From: an uncultured Prevotella sp.
GTDB taxonomy: Bacteria > Bacteroidota > Bacteroidia > Bacteroidales > Bacteroidaceae
NCBI GenBank assembly: GCA_946402275.1
Contig: CAMIVY010000005.1
Span: 1-64,000, forward strand
Direction of reading: 5' to 3'
Length of the DNA stretch: 64,000 nt
Positions 52,164 to 60,378 of this stretch are shown here, piece after piece (the stretch's first letter is position 1; the number at the start of each line of letters is the position of its first letter). The position numbers and the translations under genes are program-made. The notes under the pieces are model-generated. The model searched no databases. It had not been told where the DNA came from and saw only the letters and a list, made by a program, of their open reading frames with translations.

Positions 52164-52189
52164 GCCCGCCCTAATTAATGTGGGCGGGC
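52164..52189. terminator. GC-rich hairpin between convergent rnc and serpin genes
   Basis: GCCCGCCC (52164-52171) pairs with GGGCGGGC (52182-52189) around TAATTAATGT. A related GGGCGGGTGC at about 52139 and GGTTACGGCCGACC at about 52113 make the whole 221-bp gap repeat-rich. There is no T-tract, so it could also be a REP-like element. Confidence 0.5.
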
Positions 52190-52296
52190 GGCCGAATCAG
52201 GTTGCATCCTATGTTTTTTCCTGCTACTACGTTATGCTTTCCTTGTTCCCTCGGCTCTTTTCCCCCGTTACCCTTAATACTAAATTCAGGAACTAT

Positions 52297-53622
52297 TCAG
52301 ATGCCAGTAAACTTTCCTACGAAGAGGATAACGCCAGAGGATGCTTCGCTGATAACATAGACGAAGGGACGATTGGCGTGGAAAGTAGCCTTAGGGTATT
52401 CTTGTGGGCCTACAGCAGTTGTATTATCCATGCCAGCCACAGTGACCGCAGCGGCTTCCGAACCCTCCTCGTTAACCTTAATCTTTGCCTTTTGCCGCAT
52501 CATCGAGATATAGAGATTTCTATCTTCACACATGTTGGGTATTTCTGCAAAGTCTGAGTCGAAGGCCAGCTTGATACCCATCTTCTGCATCAGTCCTACA
52601 AGTCCATCTTTAATGTCCAGTTCGTCCGTATCTGATGCCGTCTCGAAGCGTGGCAGCTTCAGATCTACCTCATAGCCTTGGAAGACGTTGCCTCCTGTTT
52701 CACACCAACCTGGGTTATTCAGTACGCTGCTTTGTGCCACTTCTTTAATGAGGTCGTCAGTAGTTGCCCCCTCTTCTGGCAGCAATACTGTCATGTTCCA
52801 TAGACCAGAGCCATAGGGTAGGATAACAGCAGAGTAAGTGTTGGTTTTCAGATAGCTAATCAGCACGTTCTGGTGCATCATGGGGAGTGTGGTGCTGCCT
52901 TTCTCTGTGGTAAAGGTTTCTTCCTTCGTATTCTTTGGGTCGAACTTTGAAGCCCAGTCAGCCTTGAAGTAGATGGCATTCAGCAGATACGATACCATAT
53001 AAGGATTTACCTCATCCAGAATCTTTGGAATCATGCCCTTTGTCTTGTCGTTGCACCATCCGTTGATGTGCTCAAGCGTTTGTGGCGATGAGAAGTCGAG
53101 TGCTTCAGCCTTTGCATCGTAATAGTTCTGCATATCCTGCTGGAACTGCTGTTTCAGGCTATAGTCCTTATTCAGAAAAATGGCATTGGCAATATCCAGC
53201 GTCACCTTATTATCTACTTTTGGCAGTCCCTCTATCAACTTCTTGCAGTATTCGTTCACCGCCTGGATGCCACCCTTGTGGAAGCCTAAGGTCTGCTCCA
53301 GTTCTTTCTCAGTTTCTCCTGTGGCAGCATCGTTTACCATTCCTAACACATAGGTGATGCTGAGTGGTGAGTAGATAAAGCTCTTGCCACTCTGGTCCAC
53401 CTCGTTCACCGTCTTCAGGAAGTTCAGCGTGAACTGGTTGTTGTCATTGGCAAACACTTTCTGTTCTGCCGTCAACTGGATGGGTTGTGGCTCTGACAGC
53501 ATGTTGACAATTTTCTTGGATTCTCCCAAATCCTCCTCTTCAGTAGCAGACGATGAGGAGCACGACAGCATGAAGCTGCTTGTTGCCATTAAGATAAATG
53601 CAGATAAAAGACTTTTTTTCAT
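52297..53622 (-). CDS. Serpin-family protease inhibitor, lipoprotein
   Basis: This 441-residue protein starts MKKSLLSAFILMATSSFMLS, with a lipobox ending at Cys (LSCSSSS), so it should be lipid-anchored in the envelope. The serpin fold is complete from about 60 to 441: NSAINAIYFKADW-like LLNAIYFKADWASKFD, LPRFETASDTDELDIKDGL, and the C-terminal FHANRPFVYVISEASSGVILFVGK. The hinge EEGSEAAAVTVAG has the small residues needed for inhibitory serpins. By spacing, the scissile P1-P1' pair falls around Thr-Thr in MDNTTAVG. A host or competitor serine or cysteine protease is the likely target. Confidence 0.94.
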   Translation of the reverse strand: MKKSLLSAFILMATSSFMLSCSSSSATEEEDLGESKKIVNMLSEPQPIQLTAEQKVFANDNNQFTLNFLKTVNEVDQSGKSFIYSPLSITYVLGMVNDAATGETEKELEQTLGFHKGGIQAVNEYCKKLIEGLPKVDNKVTLDIANAIFLNKDYSLKQQFQQDMQNYYDAKAEALDFSSPQTLEHINGWCNDKTKGMIPKILDEVNPYMVSYLLNAIYFKADWASKFDPKNTKEETFTTEKGSTTLPMMHQNVLISYLKTNTYSAVILPYGSGLWNMTVLLPEEGATTDDLIKEVAQSSVLNNPGWCETGGNVFQGYEVDLKLPRFETASDTDELDIKDGLVGLMQKMGIKLAFDSDFAEIPNMCEDRNLYISMMRQKAKIKVNEEGSEAAAVTVAGMDNTTAVGPQEYPKATFHANRPFVYVISEASSGVILFVGKFTGI

Positions 53623-53655
53623 ATTCGTTTCTATTTTGTTTCTGCCTTTAGAATG

Positions 53656-53737
53656 CAAAGGTAATCATAATCTTGTATGATAATGCGTTAAAGAATATAA
53701 AAAATAAGTGAAACCATACAAGATTTGCGTATTTTTG
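53656..53737. promoter_or_regulatory. Divergent promoters: serpin (minus) and sigma operon (plus)
   Basis: The minus-strand -7 element TACCTTTG covers 53656-53663, 34 bp before the serpin ATG. The plus-strand element TATTTTTG covers 53730-53737, 32 bp before the sigma ATG at 53770. Confidence 0.65.
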
Positions 53738-53769
53738 GATTATTATAGTAGAACGCCAAAAAAAAGGAA

Positions 53770-54315
53770 ATGGTCAGTCAACTCGTTGAGCGCATACGGC
53801 AGAAAGACCAAAGGGCGATGAGCCAGCTCTATCAGCTATACGTTGAAGAACTCTCATCGGTCTGCTACCGGTATGTGCCTTCGGAGGACGATGCGAAGGA
53901 CGTGCTACAGAACAGTTTCGTGAAGATATTCACGTCGATACCAACCTTCGAATACAGAAATGAGAGTGCCTTCAAGGCGTGGATGAAACAGGTAGTAGCC
54001 AACGAGGCACTTGCGTTTTTGAGAAACAGAAAGAAGCTGCTGTTTGTAGAACAGGACCAGACAGCTGACGAGATAGATGAGGAAAGCGCAAGCCCTGATA
54101 CAGAGCGGATTTCACCCGACGAGCTACACCAGCTTATCAGCGAACTGCCCGACGGCTATAGAATGGTGTTAAACCTCTACGTGTTTGAGAACTACTCCCA
54201 TCGGCAGATAGCCAGCCTGTTAGGCATCAAGGAAAGTACCTCAGCCTCTCAACTCTATTATGCAAAGAAGCTATTGGCAAAGAGAATCAAGGATTTAACT
54301 AAGTACAAGCAATGA
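53770..54315 (+). CDS. ECF-type RNA polymerase sigma factor
   Basis: This 181-residue sigma-70 family protein of the Bacteroidetes ECF type has region 2 (AMSQLYQLYVEELSSVCYRYVPSEDDAKDVLQNSFVKIF) and region 4 (ELPDGYRMVLNLYVFENYSHRQIASLLGIKESTSASQLYYAKKLLAKRI). Both are intact. The following gene starts 4 bp before its stop and is the probable membrane anti-sigma partner. The regulon is unknown; envelope functions are usual. Confidence 0.94.
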   Translation: MVSQLVERIRQKDQRAMSQLYQLYVEELSSVCYRYVPSEDDAKDVLQNSFVKIFTSIPTFEYRNESAFKAWMKQVVANEALAFLRNRKKLLFVEQDQTADEIDEESASPDTERISPDELHQLISELPDGYRMVLNLYVFENYSHRQIASLLGIKESTSASQLYYAKKLLAKRIKDLTKYKQ

Positions 54316-55430
54316 AAGAAAACTGGACAACCGATATGAAGCAAAAGCTGGAGGGTCACAAAATGACTCCGCCTGCCGGACTGTGGGAGGGCATCAGCAG
54401 CGAGATGGCTCTTCAGGAGAATCCAGTCTCTAAAACTGTTACTATCAGGCTTTGGCATTGGGTAGTTGCTGCTATGCTCTTAGCCCTCGTAGGATTCTTT
54501 GCCCTTTATCAGTTTCCTCAGGATGAATCGTTCCCTCAGGTTGCTCAAATGCCTCAAGAGCAAGAGACTCCTATGATGAAAAAGGAAAGTAGTGATGAGC
54601 AGCCGTTGGCGCTTGCAGATAGTCCTCAACGTAACCACACCCAGGTTTCCCCGAAGATAGCCGAAGATACAACTCCGCAAGTTGCAGAGGAATTATCATC
54701 TCCGCAGGTTGCCGAAGAAACATCCCAGCAGACTTCTGTAATGACCCATCGTCAACAGCATTCAGAAGAACAACATTATACAGCCCATCATCCAACCAAA
54801 CAACTCTCAGCCCCTAAGTCTCGCAACCAATGGTCTGTCGGACTGAACGCCTCGGGTGGATTGTTGGCTTCTACTGGTAAAAGCAGTATGGGGCACAGTT
54901 ATGTGTATGATTATGAAAATTATGATTCTGGTGTGAGTAGCACTACTCCGCCAATTCCCTCCTCTACGACATACGATGTTGAGGCAAAACATCGTATGCC
55001 TGTCACCTTGGGACTTAGTGTGCATTATCAGCTGAATGCCTGCTTGGCATTGCTGACAGGTGTCAACTATACCTATCTTTATTCAGAGTTCAGCAAACCC
55101 CTCTATCCAAACGTCTATAGAGAACAGAAGTTGCACTATCTAGGAATCCCTGTGGGTCTTTCGTGGCTGTTCTGGAAAACGAGTGGTTTCAGCTTCTACC
55201 TCTCAGGCTCTGCCATGCTTCAGAAGTGTCTGAACGAAAAGCCCTGGCAATGGTCTGTCAATGCCTCCGCAGGTGCAGAATATGCCATTTCGCCTCTGTT
55301 GGGTCTTTACCTGCAACCCTCGTTGGGCTATTATTTTCACGACGGCACCTCTTTCGAGCATTATTATAAAGAACATCCCTTAGCACCCTCCATCGAATTT
55401 GGCCTTCGTCTGCACATCTCAGGCAAGTGA
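54312..55430 (+). CDS. Anti-sigma-like protein with membrane segment and C-terminal beta-barrel
   Basis: This 372-residue protein starts MKENWTTDMKQKLEGHKMTPPAGLWEGI, the short cytoplasmic anti-sigma motif of Bacteroidetes proteins. One transmembrane helix is at about 45-66 (IRLWHWVVAAMLLALVGFFALY). A Gln/Ser/Thr-rich disordered stretch follows (70-165) with repeated PQVAEE words. Residues 170-372 look like an eight-stranded outer-membrane-type barrel (NQWSVGLNASGGLLAST, MPVTLGLSVHYQLN, LGIPVGLSWLFWKT ... SIEFGLRLHISGK). This would place an inner-membrane anchor and an outer-membrane-like barrel in one chain. Overlap with the sigma gene (ATGA) supports a partner role. Confidence 0.8.
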   Translation: MKENWTTDMKQKLEGHKMTPPAGLWEGISSEMALQENPVSKTVTIRLWHWVVAAMLLALVGFFALYQFPQDESFPQVAQMPQEQETPMMKKESSDEQPLALADSPQRNHTQVSPKIAEDTTPQVAEELSSPQVAEETSQQTSVMTHRQQHSEEQHYTAHHPTKQLSAPKSRNQWSVGLNASGGLLASTGKSSMGHSYVYDYENYDSGVSSTTPPIPSSTTYDVEAKHRMPVTLGLSVHYQLNACLALLTGVNYTYLYSEFSKPLYPNVYREQKLHYLGIPVGLSWLFWKTSGFSFYLSGSAMLQKCLNEKPWQWSVNASAGAEYAISPLLGLYLQPSLGYYFHDGTSFEHYYKEHPLAPSIEFGLRLHISGK

Positions 55431-55552
55431 TATTTCGTTGAATAGTTGTCAATGATAACCTTTTGTATAATAATCGTTAAATATTTCGATTATCATGCAA
55501 GATTTCTAATCATCAGTGTTTATATTTATAGAAGTGTTTAACAGTTTTGAGT

Positions 55553-55999
55553 ATGAAACGAATAAAAGGAATCCTCTTTATAATGCTGGCTGTTAGCCTG
55601 TTTACGACCTGCAGCAACGACGATAGCAACATTAACAGCGACGATGGTGAAATCTTCGGCACAGGACTGACAGGGAGATGGGATTTGGTGGAAGTTCTGG
55701 ACGGCCCTGCAGGGTACTGTAAGGAAGGCTATACCAATCAATATCCGTCCGGCACAGTCATTATCGAAATCAAAGAGAACGGAAAGATCGTCTTCAACTA
55801 TGAGGACGGGAAAGTTGAAACCCTTGACTATTCTATCCCTGAAGATCAGGTAATATATGCCTCCACATTGCCAGTCTTGAACATTGGCGAAGTTCCGTTC
55901 GGCTATGCCATCGAAGGGAACAGTCTGAAGCTCCATTACGTTGGTTTCTATACCTGCGACCATATTCCTGCAACATTTGTGTTTAAGCGTATAAAATGA
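55553..55999 (+). CDS. Small lipoprotein of unknown function
   Basis: This 148-residue protein starts MKRIKGILFIMLAVSLFTTC; the Cys after LFTT is a plausible lipobox. A beta-rich domain follows: TGRWDLVEVLDGP, GTVIIEIKENGKIVFNYEDGKVETLDYSI, LPVLNIGEVPFGYAIEGNSLKLHYVG and the end FVFKRIK. This resembles lipocalin-like small Bacteroidetes lipoproteins. The frame begins at a TTG two codons earlier; ATG 55553 is preferred. It precedes a second lipoprotein gene by 7 bp. Confidence 0.78.
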   Translation: MKRIKGILFIMLAVSLFTTCSNDDSNINSDDGEIFGTGLTGRWDLVEVLDGPAGYCKEGYTNQYPSGTVIIEIKENGKIVFNYEDGKVETLDYSIPEDQVIYASTLPVLNIGEVPFGYAIEGNSLKLHYVGFYTCDHIPATFVFKRIK

Positions 56000-56006
56000 G
56001 AGAACA

Positions 56007-56603
56007 ATGAAGAATACAACGTTTTTATCCATCTTCGTAGCCATTGCATTCTGTCTATGTGGATGCAGTAGTGATGACGATAATGTTGTTGACCCTGTTG
56101 TTGGTGAAGTCAATGTCCTGCTTATCCAGTCAGACAACGGCAAGACCAGCACGGGTACGATGTACAAAAGCGGCGAGACGTATAATCCCCCTCATTGCTA
56201 CTTAGGCAAGGAAATCAGGTATAACGGAGGTAATGAACTCACAGTCTATCATATGGGCTTTGGGGCCAACATCAAAGGTTCCGATGTTTTCGACATGCTT
56301 AACATCAGCTTTGAAAGCAATAAGCCGATGAGTTTCAGTAATCTGAAAGCAGGAGATACTTTTGACAGTAGCCAATTCCATGCTGCCGCTGCATATACTC
56401 CAACTTGGGGGGAATATATATTGAGGCAGACAACGGCATTAAGCGGAAAAATCACAGTTGTTGGCACCAGTAAGGTCGGCGACATATCATATATGACTCT
56501 GAGACTCACCGACCTTCGCTTTAATGCCATTGACCATACTTGTATCTATTCAGTCAATGGCATAGTGGAATACGAGATATGGGACGACATTCAATATGAA
56601 TGA
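56007..56603 (+). CDS. Lipoprotein of unknown function
   Basis: This 198-residue protein starts MKNTTFLSIFVAIAFCLCGC, with a clear lipobox (CLCGC) followed by SSDDDN, the acidic linker common to surface-exposed Bacteroidetes lipoproteins. The remainder is beta-rich (GKEIRYNGGNELTVYHMGF, KISVVG-like KITVVGTSKVGDISYMTLRL) with no recognised catalytic motif. It probably forms an operon with the preceding lipoprotein. Confidence 0.78.
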   Translation: MKNTTFLSIFVAIAFCLCGCSSDDDNVVDPVVGEVNVLLIQSDNGKTSTGTMYKSGETYNPPHCYLGKEIRYNGGNELTVYHMGFGANIKGSDVFDMLNISFESNKPMSFSNLKAGDTFDSSQFHAAAAYTPTWGEYILRQTTALSGKITVVGTSKVGDISYMTLRLTDLRFNAIDHTCIYSVNGIVEYEIWDDIQYE

Positions 56604-56805
56604 TAATTCAAGGGACGGAAAACCTGGATAGATCAGGGGCTCTCTGATCTACCTGACAATTTAGTCAAAAATTAGAGGGGCTTGGTACTAACTTATGCCC
56701 CTTTCTGGCAAGTGATAGGAGGACAGAAGGGTAATGATGCAAACCTTCTAATAGACTTATTATATAAAAAAATGTAATTTCTTCATCCGTTACGATGGTT
56801 TTGTG

Positions 56806-56813
56806 TAATTTTG
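56806..56813 (+). promoter_or_regulatory. Promoter -7 element of the GH3-family gene
   Basis: TAATTTTG, followed by C, 21 bp before the ATG at 56835. The 202 bp before it hold only small hairpins (GATCAGGGGCTCTCTGATC near 56632 and GGGGC/GCCCC at about 56678-56703, a likely terminator of the lipoprotein pair). Confidence 0.65.
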
Positions 56814-56834
56814 CAAGCAAAATTTCGCAACGAC

Positions 56835-58331
56835 ATGAGTATTACTCAGATTATAAGAAAGGTTTTTGAGCCTCGTCAGAAGGCTTTGGAGAAGCATCAG
56901 AGTGGGGGAGAGGCATTGCAACGGGCAGTGCTGGAACATTTGATTCATTCCGCCAAGGATACAGAATATGGACGTGAGCATGCTTTTGCCACCATCAAGG
57001 GTTACGAGGATTTCGTGAGATACAATCCTGTCAACACCTATGAGGAGCTGAAGGTACAGATAGACCGGATGCGACAAGGTGAGAAGAATGTGCTGTGGCC
57101 TGGTCGTGTGAAGTGGTATGCCAAGTCGAGTGGCACCACGAATGACAAGTCGAAGTTCATTCCTGTCAGTCAGGAAGGCCTGCAGAAGATTCATTATGCG
57201 GGTGGTTTCGACTCCGTAGCCCTCTATCTTCGCAACAATCCCCATAGTCGCCTGTTCGACGGACGCGCTCTGATACTGGGTGGCAGTCATTCGCCCAACT
57301 ACAACCTGCCCGGTTCTCTGGTAGGCGACCTCAGTGCCATCCTGATAGAGAATATCAATCCGTTGGCAAATCTGGTCCGTGTACCTAAGAAGGAAACGGC
57401 CCTCCTTGCTGATTTTGAAATCAAGCGAGAGCGCATAGCCCGTGAGGCTATGAACAAGAATGTCACCAACATCAGCGGTGTGCCTTCGTGGATGCTCTCC
57501 GTTCTGAACTGCATGATGGAAATCACGGGAAAGACGCACTTGGAGGAGGTATGGCCCAATCTGGAAGTATTCTTCCACGGCGGAGTGGCCTTTACGCCTT
57601 ACCGTAAGCAGTATGAGCAACTGATAACCTCACCTAACATGCATTATATGGAGACCTATAATGCCTCCGAGGGCTTCTTCGGTTTGCAGGACGACCCGGC
57701 AGACAAGGCAATGCTGCTGATGCTCGACTATGGCGTCTTTTATGAGTTCGAGCCCATGGATGGTGGCGATATCGTTCCGTTGTGGGGTGTCGAGAAGGAT
57801 AAGAACTATGCCATGATTATCAGCACATCGTGCGGACTATGGCGCTATAAGATAGGCGACACCGTTCGCTTCACCTCCACCAATCCTTATAAGTTCGTCA
57901 TCAGCGGACGCACCAAGAGCTTTATCAATGCCTTTGGCGAGGAACTGATTGTTGACAATGCCGAGCAGGGACTGGCTTATGCTTGCGAGCAGACAGGTGC
58001 CGAGGTGTTGGAATATACCGCTGCTCCCGTCTTTATGGATGCCAATGCCAAGTGCCGCCACCAGTGGCTCATCGAGTTCTCGCGTGCTCCTGAGGATTTG
58101 CAGTGTTTCGCTCGTCTGCTGGACCAGAAACTGCAGGAGGTGAACAGCGACTATGAGGCGAAGCGATACAAGGACATCACCTTACAGCCTCTGGAAATCA
58201 TCGAGGCGAGAAAAGGTCTTTTCAACGACTGGCTGAAGCAGCGAGGCAAGTTGGGTGGTCAGCATAAGGTGCCCCGACTGAGCAATACGCGTGAACATAT
58301 CGAACAACTGTTACAATTAAATGTGAAATGA
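56835..58331 (+). CDS. GH3 auxin-responsive-promoter family protein (acyl-adenylate-forming enzyme)
   Basis: This 498-residue protein belongs to the GH3 family, named from plants, where members join amino acids to carboxylic acids via an acyl-adenylate. The P-loop-like motif YAKSSGTTNDKSKFIPVS (near 100-117), HYMETYNASEGFFGLQ (motif II) and YKIGDTVRFTSTNPYKFVISGRTK (motif III) are intact. The bacterial substrate is unknown. The frame begins 24 bp upstream; ATG 56835 (MSITQIIRKVFEPRQ) fits the promoter. Its stop overlaps the next start (ATGTGAAATGA). Confidence 0.92.
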   Translation: MSITQIIRKVFEPRQKALEKHQSGGEALQRAVLEHLIHSAKDTEYGREHAFATIKGYEDFVRYNPVNTYEELKVQIDRMRQGEKNVLWPGRVKWYAKSSGTTNDKSKFIPVSQEGLQKIHYAGGFDSVALYLRNNPHSRLFDGRALILGGSHSPNYNLPGSLVGDLSAILIENINPLANLVRVPKKETALLADFEIKRERIAREAMNKNVTNISGVPSWMLSVLNCMMEITGKTHLEEVWPNLEVFFHGGVAFTPYRKQYEQLITSPNMHYMETYNASEGFFGLQDDPADKAMLLMLDYGVFYEFEPMDGGDIVPLWGVEKDKNYAMIISTSCGLWRYKIGDTVRFTSTNPYKFVISGRTKSFINAFGEELIVDNAEQGLAYACEQTGAEVLEYTAAPVFMDANAKCRHQWLIEFSRAPEDLQCFARLLDQKLQEVNSDYEAKRYKDITLQPLEIIEARKGLFNDWLKQRGKLGGQHKVPRLSNTREHIEQLLQLNVK

Positions 58332-58446
58332 AAGAAATGAAAGTAATGAGAAATGTGAATAAAGAAATGAAGAAATGGGGTTCCGCTTTCAGTATGCGGA
58401 TGGGAAAGAACATAATTTCTTTCATTTCCTTCATTTCTTTCATTTC
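58325..58446. repeat. GAAATGAAA-type repeats forming a 17-bp inverted repeat around a start codon
   Basis: GAAATGAAAGAAATGAA (58325-58341) is an exact inverted match to 58430-58446. The left arm includes the ATG of the Big_5 lipoprotein; the right arm lies in a run of TTTCTTTCATTTCCTTCATT units (58416-58456) coding its signal peptide. Confidence 0.9.
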
Positions 58447-60358
58447 CTTCATTTTTTCAAGCTGTGCCCGTATGGGTTCTCCCGATGGAGGATGGTATGA
58501 TGACGATCCGCCACGCGTGCTTTACAGCATTCCAGCAGAGCAGGCTACTAATGTGACCGCGAAGAAGATGACTATCTACTTCGACGAGTTTATCAAGTTG
58601 GCAGACCCTTCTCAGAATGTGATTGTATCGCCCCCTCAGCTGGAGATGCCGGAAATAAAGGCTGCGGGTAAGAAAATCGTGATAGAACTGCAGGATACGC
58701 TGAAGGACAATACCACTTATACCATAGACTTCAGCGATGCCATTACTGACAACAACGAGGACAACCCGTTGGGCAACTATACTTACACCTTCTCGACTGG
58801 CGAGAAGATTGATACCTTCGAGGTTTCCGGTTATGTATTGGATGCCTCTAACCTGGAACCCGTTAAGGGCATCAGCGTGGGGCTTTATGACGATTTGGCC
58901 GACTCTGCCTTCCGCACCAAGCCCTTGCTGCGCATAGCCCGCACGGATGGCAGTGGACATTTCTGCATTCGTGGCGTAGCACCAGGCGAATACCGTATCT
59001 ATGCCCTGCAGGATGCTGATGCGAATTATAGGTTCAGTCAGAAGAGCGAGATGATAGCCTTTTCTCACCAGACCTATACACCGACAGCAGGTCCTGATAT
59101 CCGTCAGGATACTATTTGGCGCGACTCGTTGCGCATCGACAACATCCTGCAAGTTCCTTATACCCACTTCTATCCCGACGATATCGTGATGCTGGCTTTC
59201 CAGGAGGTACAGACAGACCGTTACCTTTTGAAGACAGAACGCAAGGAGCCGGACCGGATTGGTATCTATTTCAGTTACGGCAATCCCCAACTACCCATTC
59301 TTCGTGGATTGAACTTTGATGCCGACTCCGCCTTTATCATAGAATCTACTCCCAAGCAGGACACGCTGACCTACTGGTTGCGCGACACCCTGTTGGTCAA
59401 CAAGGACACGCTGGAAATGTCTATGGAATATCTGATAACGGATTCCTTGGGACAACTGGTTACCCAGCTAGACACGTTGGAGCTGGTGGCTAAGACGCCT
59501 TATGCCAAACGGCTCAAAGCGAAGCAAAAGGAGATAGAGGACTGGCAGAAGGAACAGGACAAGAAAAAGAAGCGCGAGGAGCCCTACGACAGCATTTTCC
59601 CCGCTAAACCCCTCGAGATAAAATATGAGGTGGCGCAATCGATGGATCCCAACCGTAGCGTATTCATCGAAGCACCTACTCCGCTGGCAAGTCTGGACAC
59701 AGCAGCCATTCATCTCTATTCCCAGATAGACTCGTTGTGGTATCGGGCTCCCTTCGAGTTCCACCGTTGCGACTCTATGCTGCGGCGTTATGAGTTAGTG
59801 GTGGACTGGCATCCCGATACGGAATATAGCCTGGAGATAGACTCTGCAGCCTTCGTTGACATCTATGGTCTGGCCTCCAAGCCTTACAAGGCAGGTATAA
59901 AGGTGAAATCACTCGACCAGTATTCCACCTTGCAAATGCAACTGACTGGTCTTGACGTGAAGCAAATGATAGCACAGTTGCTCAACGGTAATGACCAGGT
60001 GGTACAAGAAGCTCCTGTGGAGGACGACGGTTCTGCCCAGTTCTATTACATCAACCCAGGGACATACTATATGCGAGCCTTTGTGGACCGTAATGGTAAT
60101 AGACTATGGGATACAGGTAATTATGATGATAACCTCCAGCCCGAGGAGGTCTATTATTATCCGCGTGACATAGAAGCAAAGGAGAAGTTCGATATGACTT
60201 TGCAATGGAACCTGACGGAGCGAAAGCTTAATCATCAGAAGCCGGGCAAGATTATCAAGCAACAGCCCGACAAGGAGAAGAAACGCAAGAAGAACCGTAA
60301 TGCTGAGCGTGCCCGTCAGTTGGGAATAGAGTACATGAAGCGTTCTGTGAACCAATGA
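58328..60358 (+). CDS. Large lipoprotein with bacterial Ig-like (Big_5) domain and repeat-encoded signal peptide
   Basis: This 676-residue protein begins MKEMKVMRNVNKEMKKWGSA, then a hydrophobic core IISFISFISFISFIFSSC ending in a lipobox Cys. ATG 58394 (MRMGKNIISF) is an alternative, more typical start. Residues about 60-150 match Big_5 (PPRVLYSIPAEQATNVTAKK, NTTYTIDFSDAITDNNEDNPLGNYTYTFST). A carboxypeptidase-regulatory-like segment (VSGYVLDASNLEPVKGISVG) follows, then beta-rich sequence and a basic tail rich in Lys/Arg. Homologs are found next to GH3-family and DUF3108 genes, as here. Function is unknown; an envelope assembly role is an inference. Confidence 0.85.
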   Translation: MKEMKVMRNVNKEMKKWGSAFSMRMGKNIISFISFISFISFIFSSCARMGSPDGGWYDDDPPRVLYSIPAEQATNVTAKKMTIYFDEFIKLADPSQNVIVSPPQLEMPEIKAAGKKIVIELQDTLKDNTTYTIDFSDAITDNNEDNPLGNYTYTFSTGEKIDTFEVSGYVLDASNLEPVKGISVGLYDDLADSAFRTKPLLRIARTDGSGHFCIRGVAPGEYRIYALQDADANYRFSQKSEMIAFSHQTYTPTAGPDIRQDTIWRDSLRIDNILQVPYTHFYPDDIVMLAFQEVQTDRYLLKTERKEPDRIGIYFSYGNPQLPILRGLNFDADSAFIIESTPKQDTLTYWLRDTLLVNKDTLEMSMEYLITDSLGQLVTQLDTLELVAKTPYAKRLKAKQKEIEDWQKEQDKKKKREEPYDSIFPAKPLEIKYEVAQSMDPNRSVFIEAPTPLASLDTAAIHLYSQIDSLWYRAPFEFHRCDSMLRRYELVVDWHPDTEYSLEIDSAAFVDIYGLASKPYKAGIKVKSLDQYSTLQMQLTGLDVKQMIAQLLNGNDQVVQEAPVEDDGSAQFYYINPGTYYMRAFVDRNGNRLWDTGNYDDNLQPEEVYYYPRDIEAKEKFDMTLQWNLTERKLNHQKPGKIIKQQPDKEKKRKKNRNAERARQLGIEYMKRSVNQ

Positions 60359-60378
60359 ATAACGAATAATGATAAGAT

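Noticed and set aside
58222..58452. Minus-strand frame beginning with repeated MKE units
   Set aside because: It is the complement of the simple repeat that encodes the Big_5 lipoprotein signal peptide and has no further protein-like sequence.
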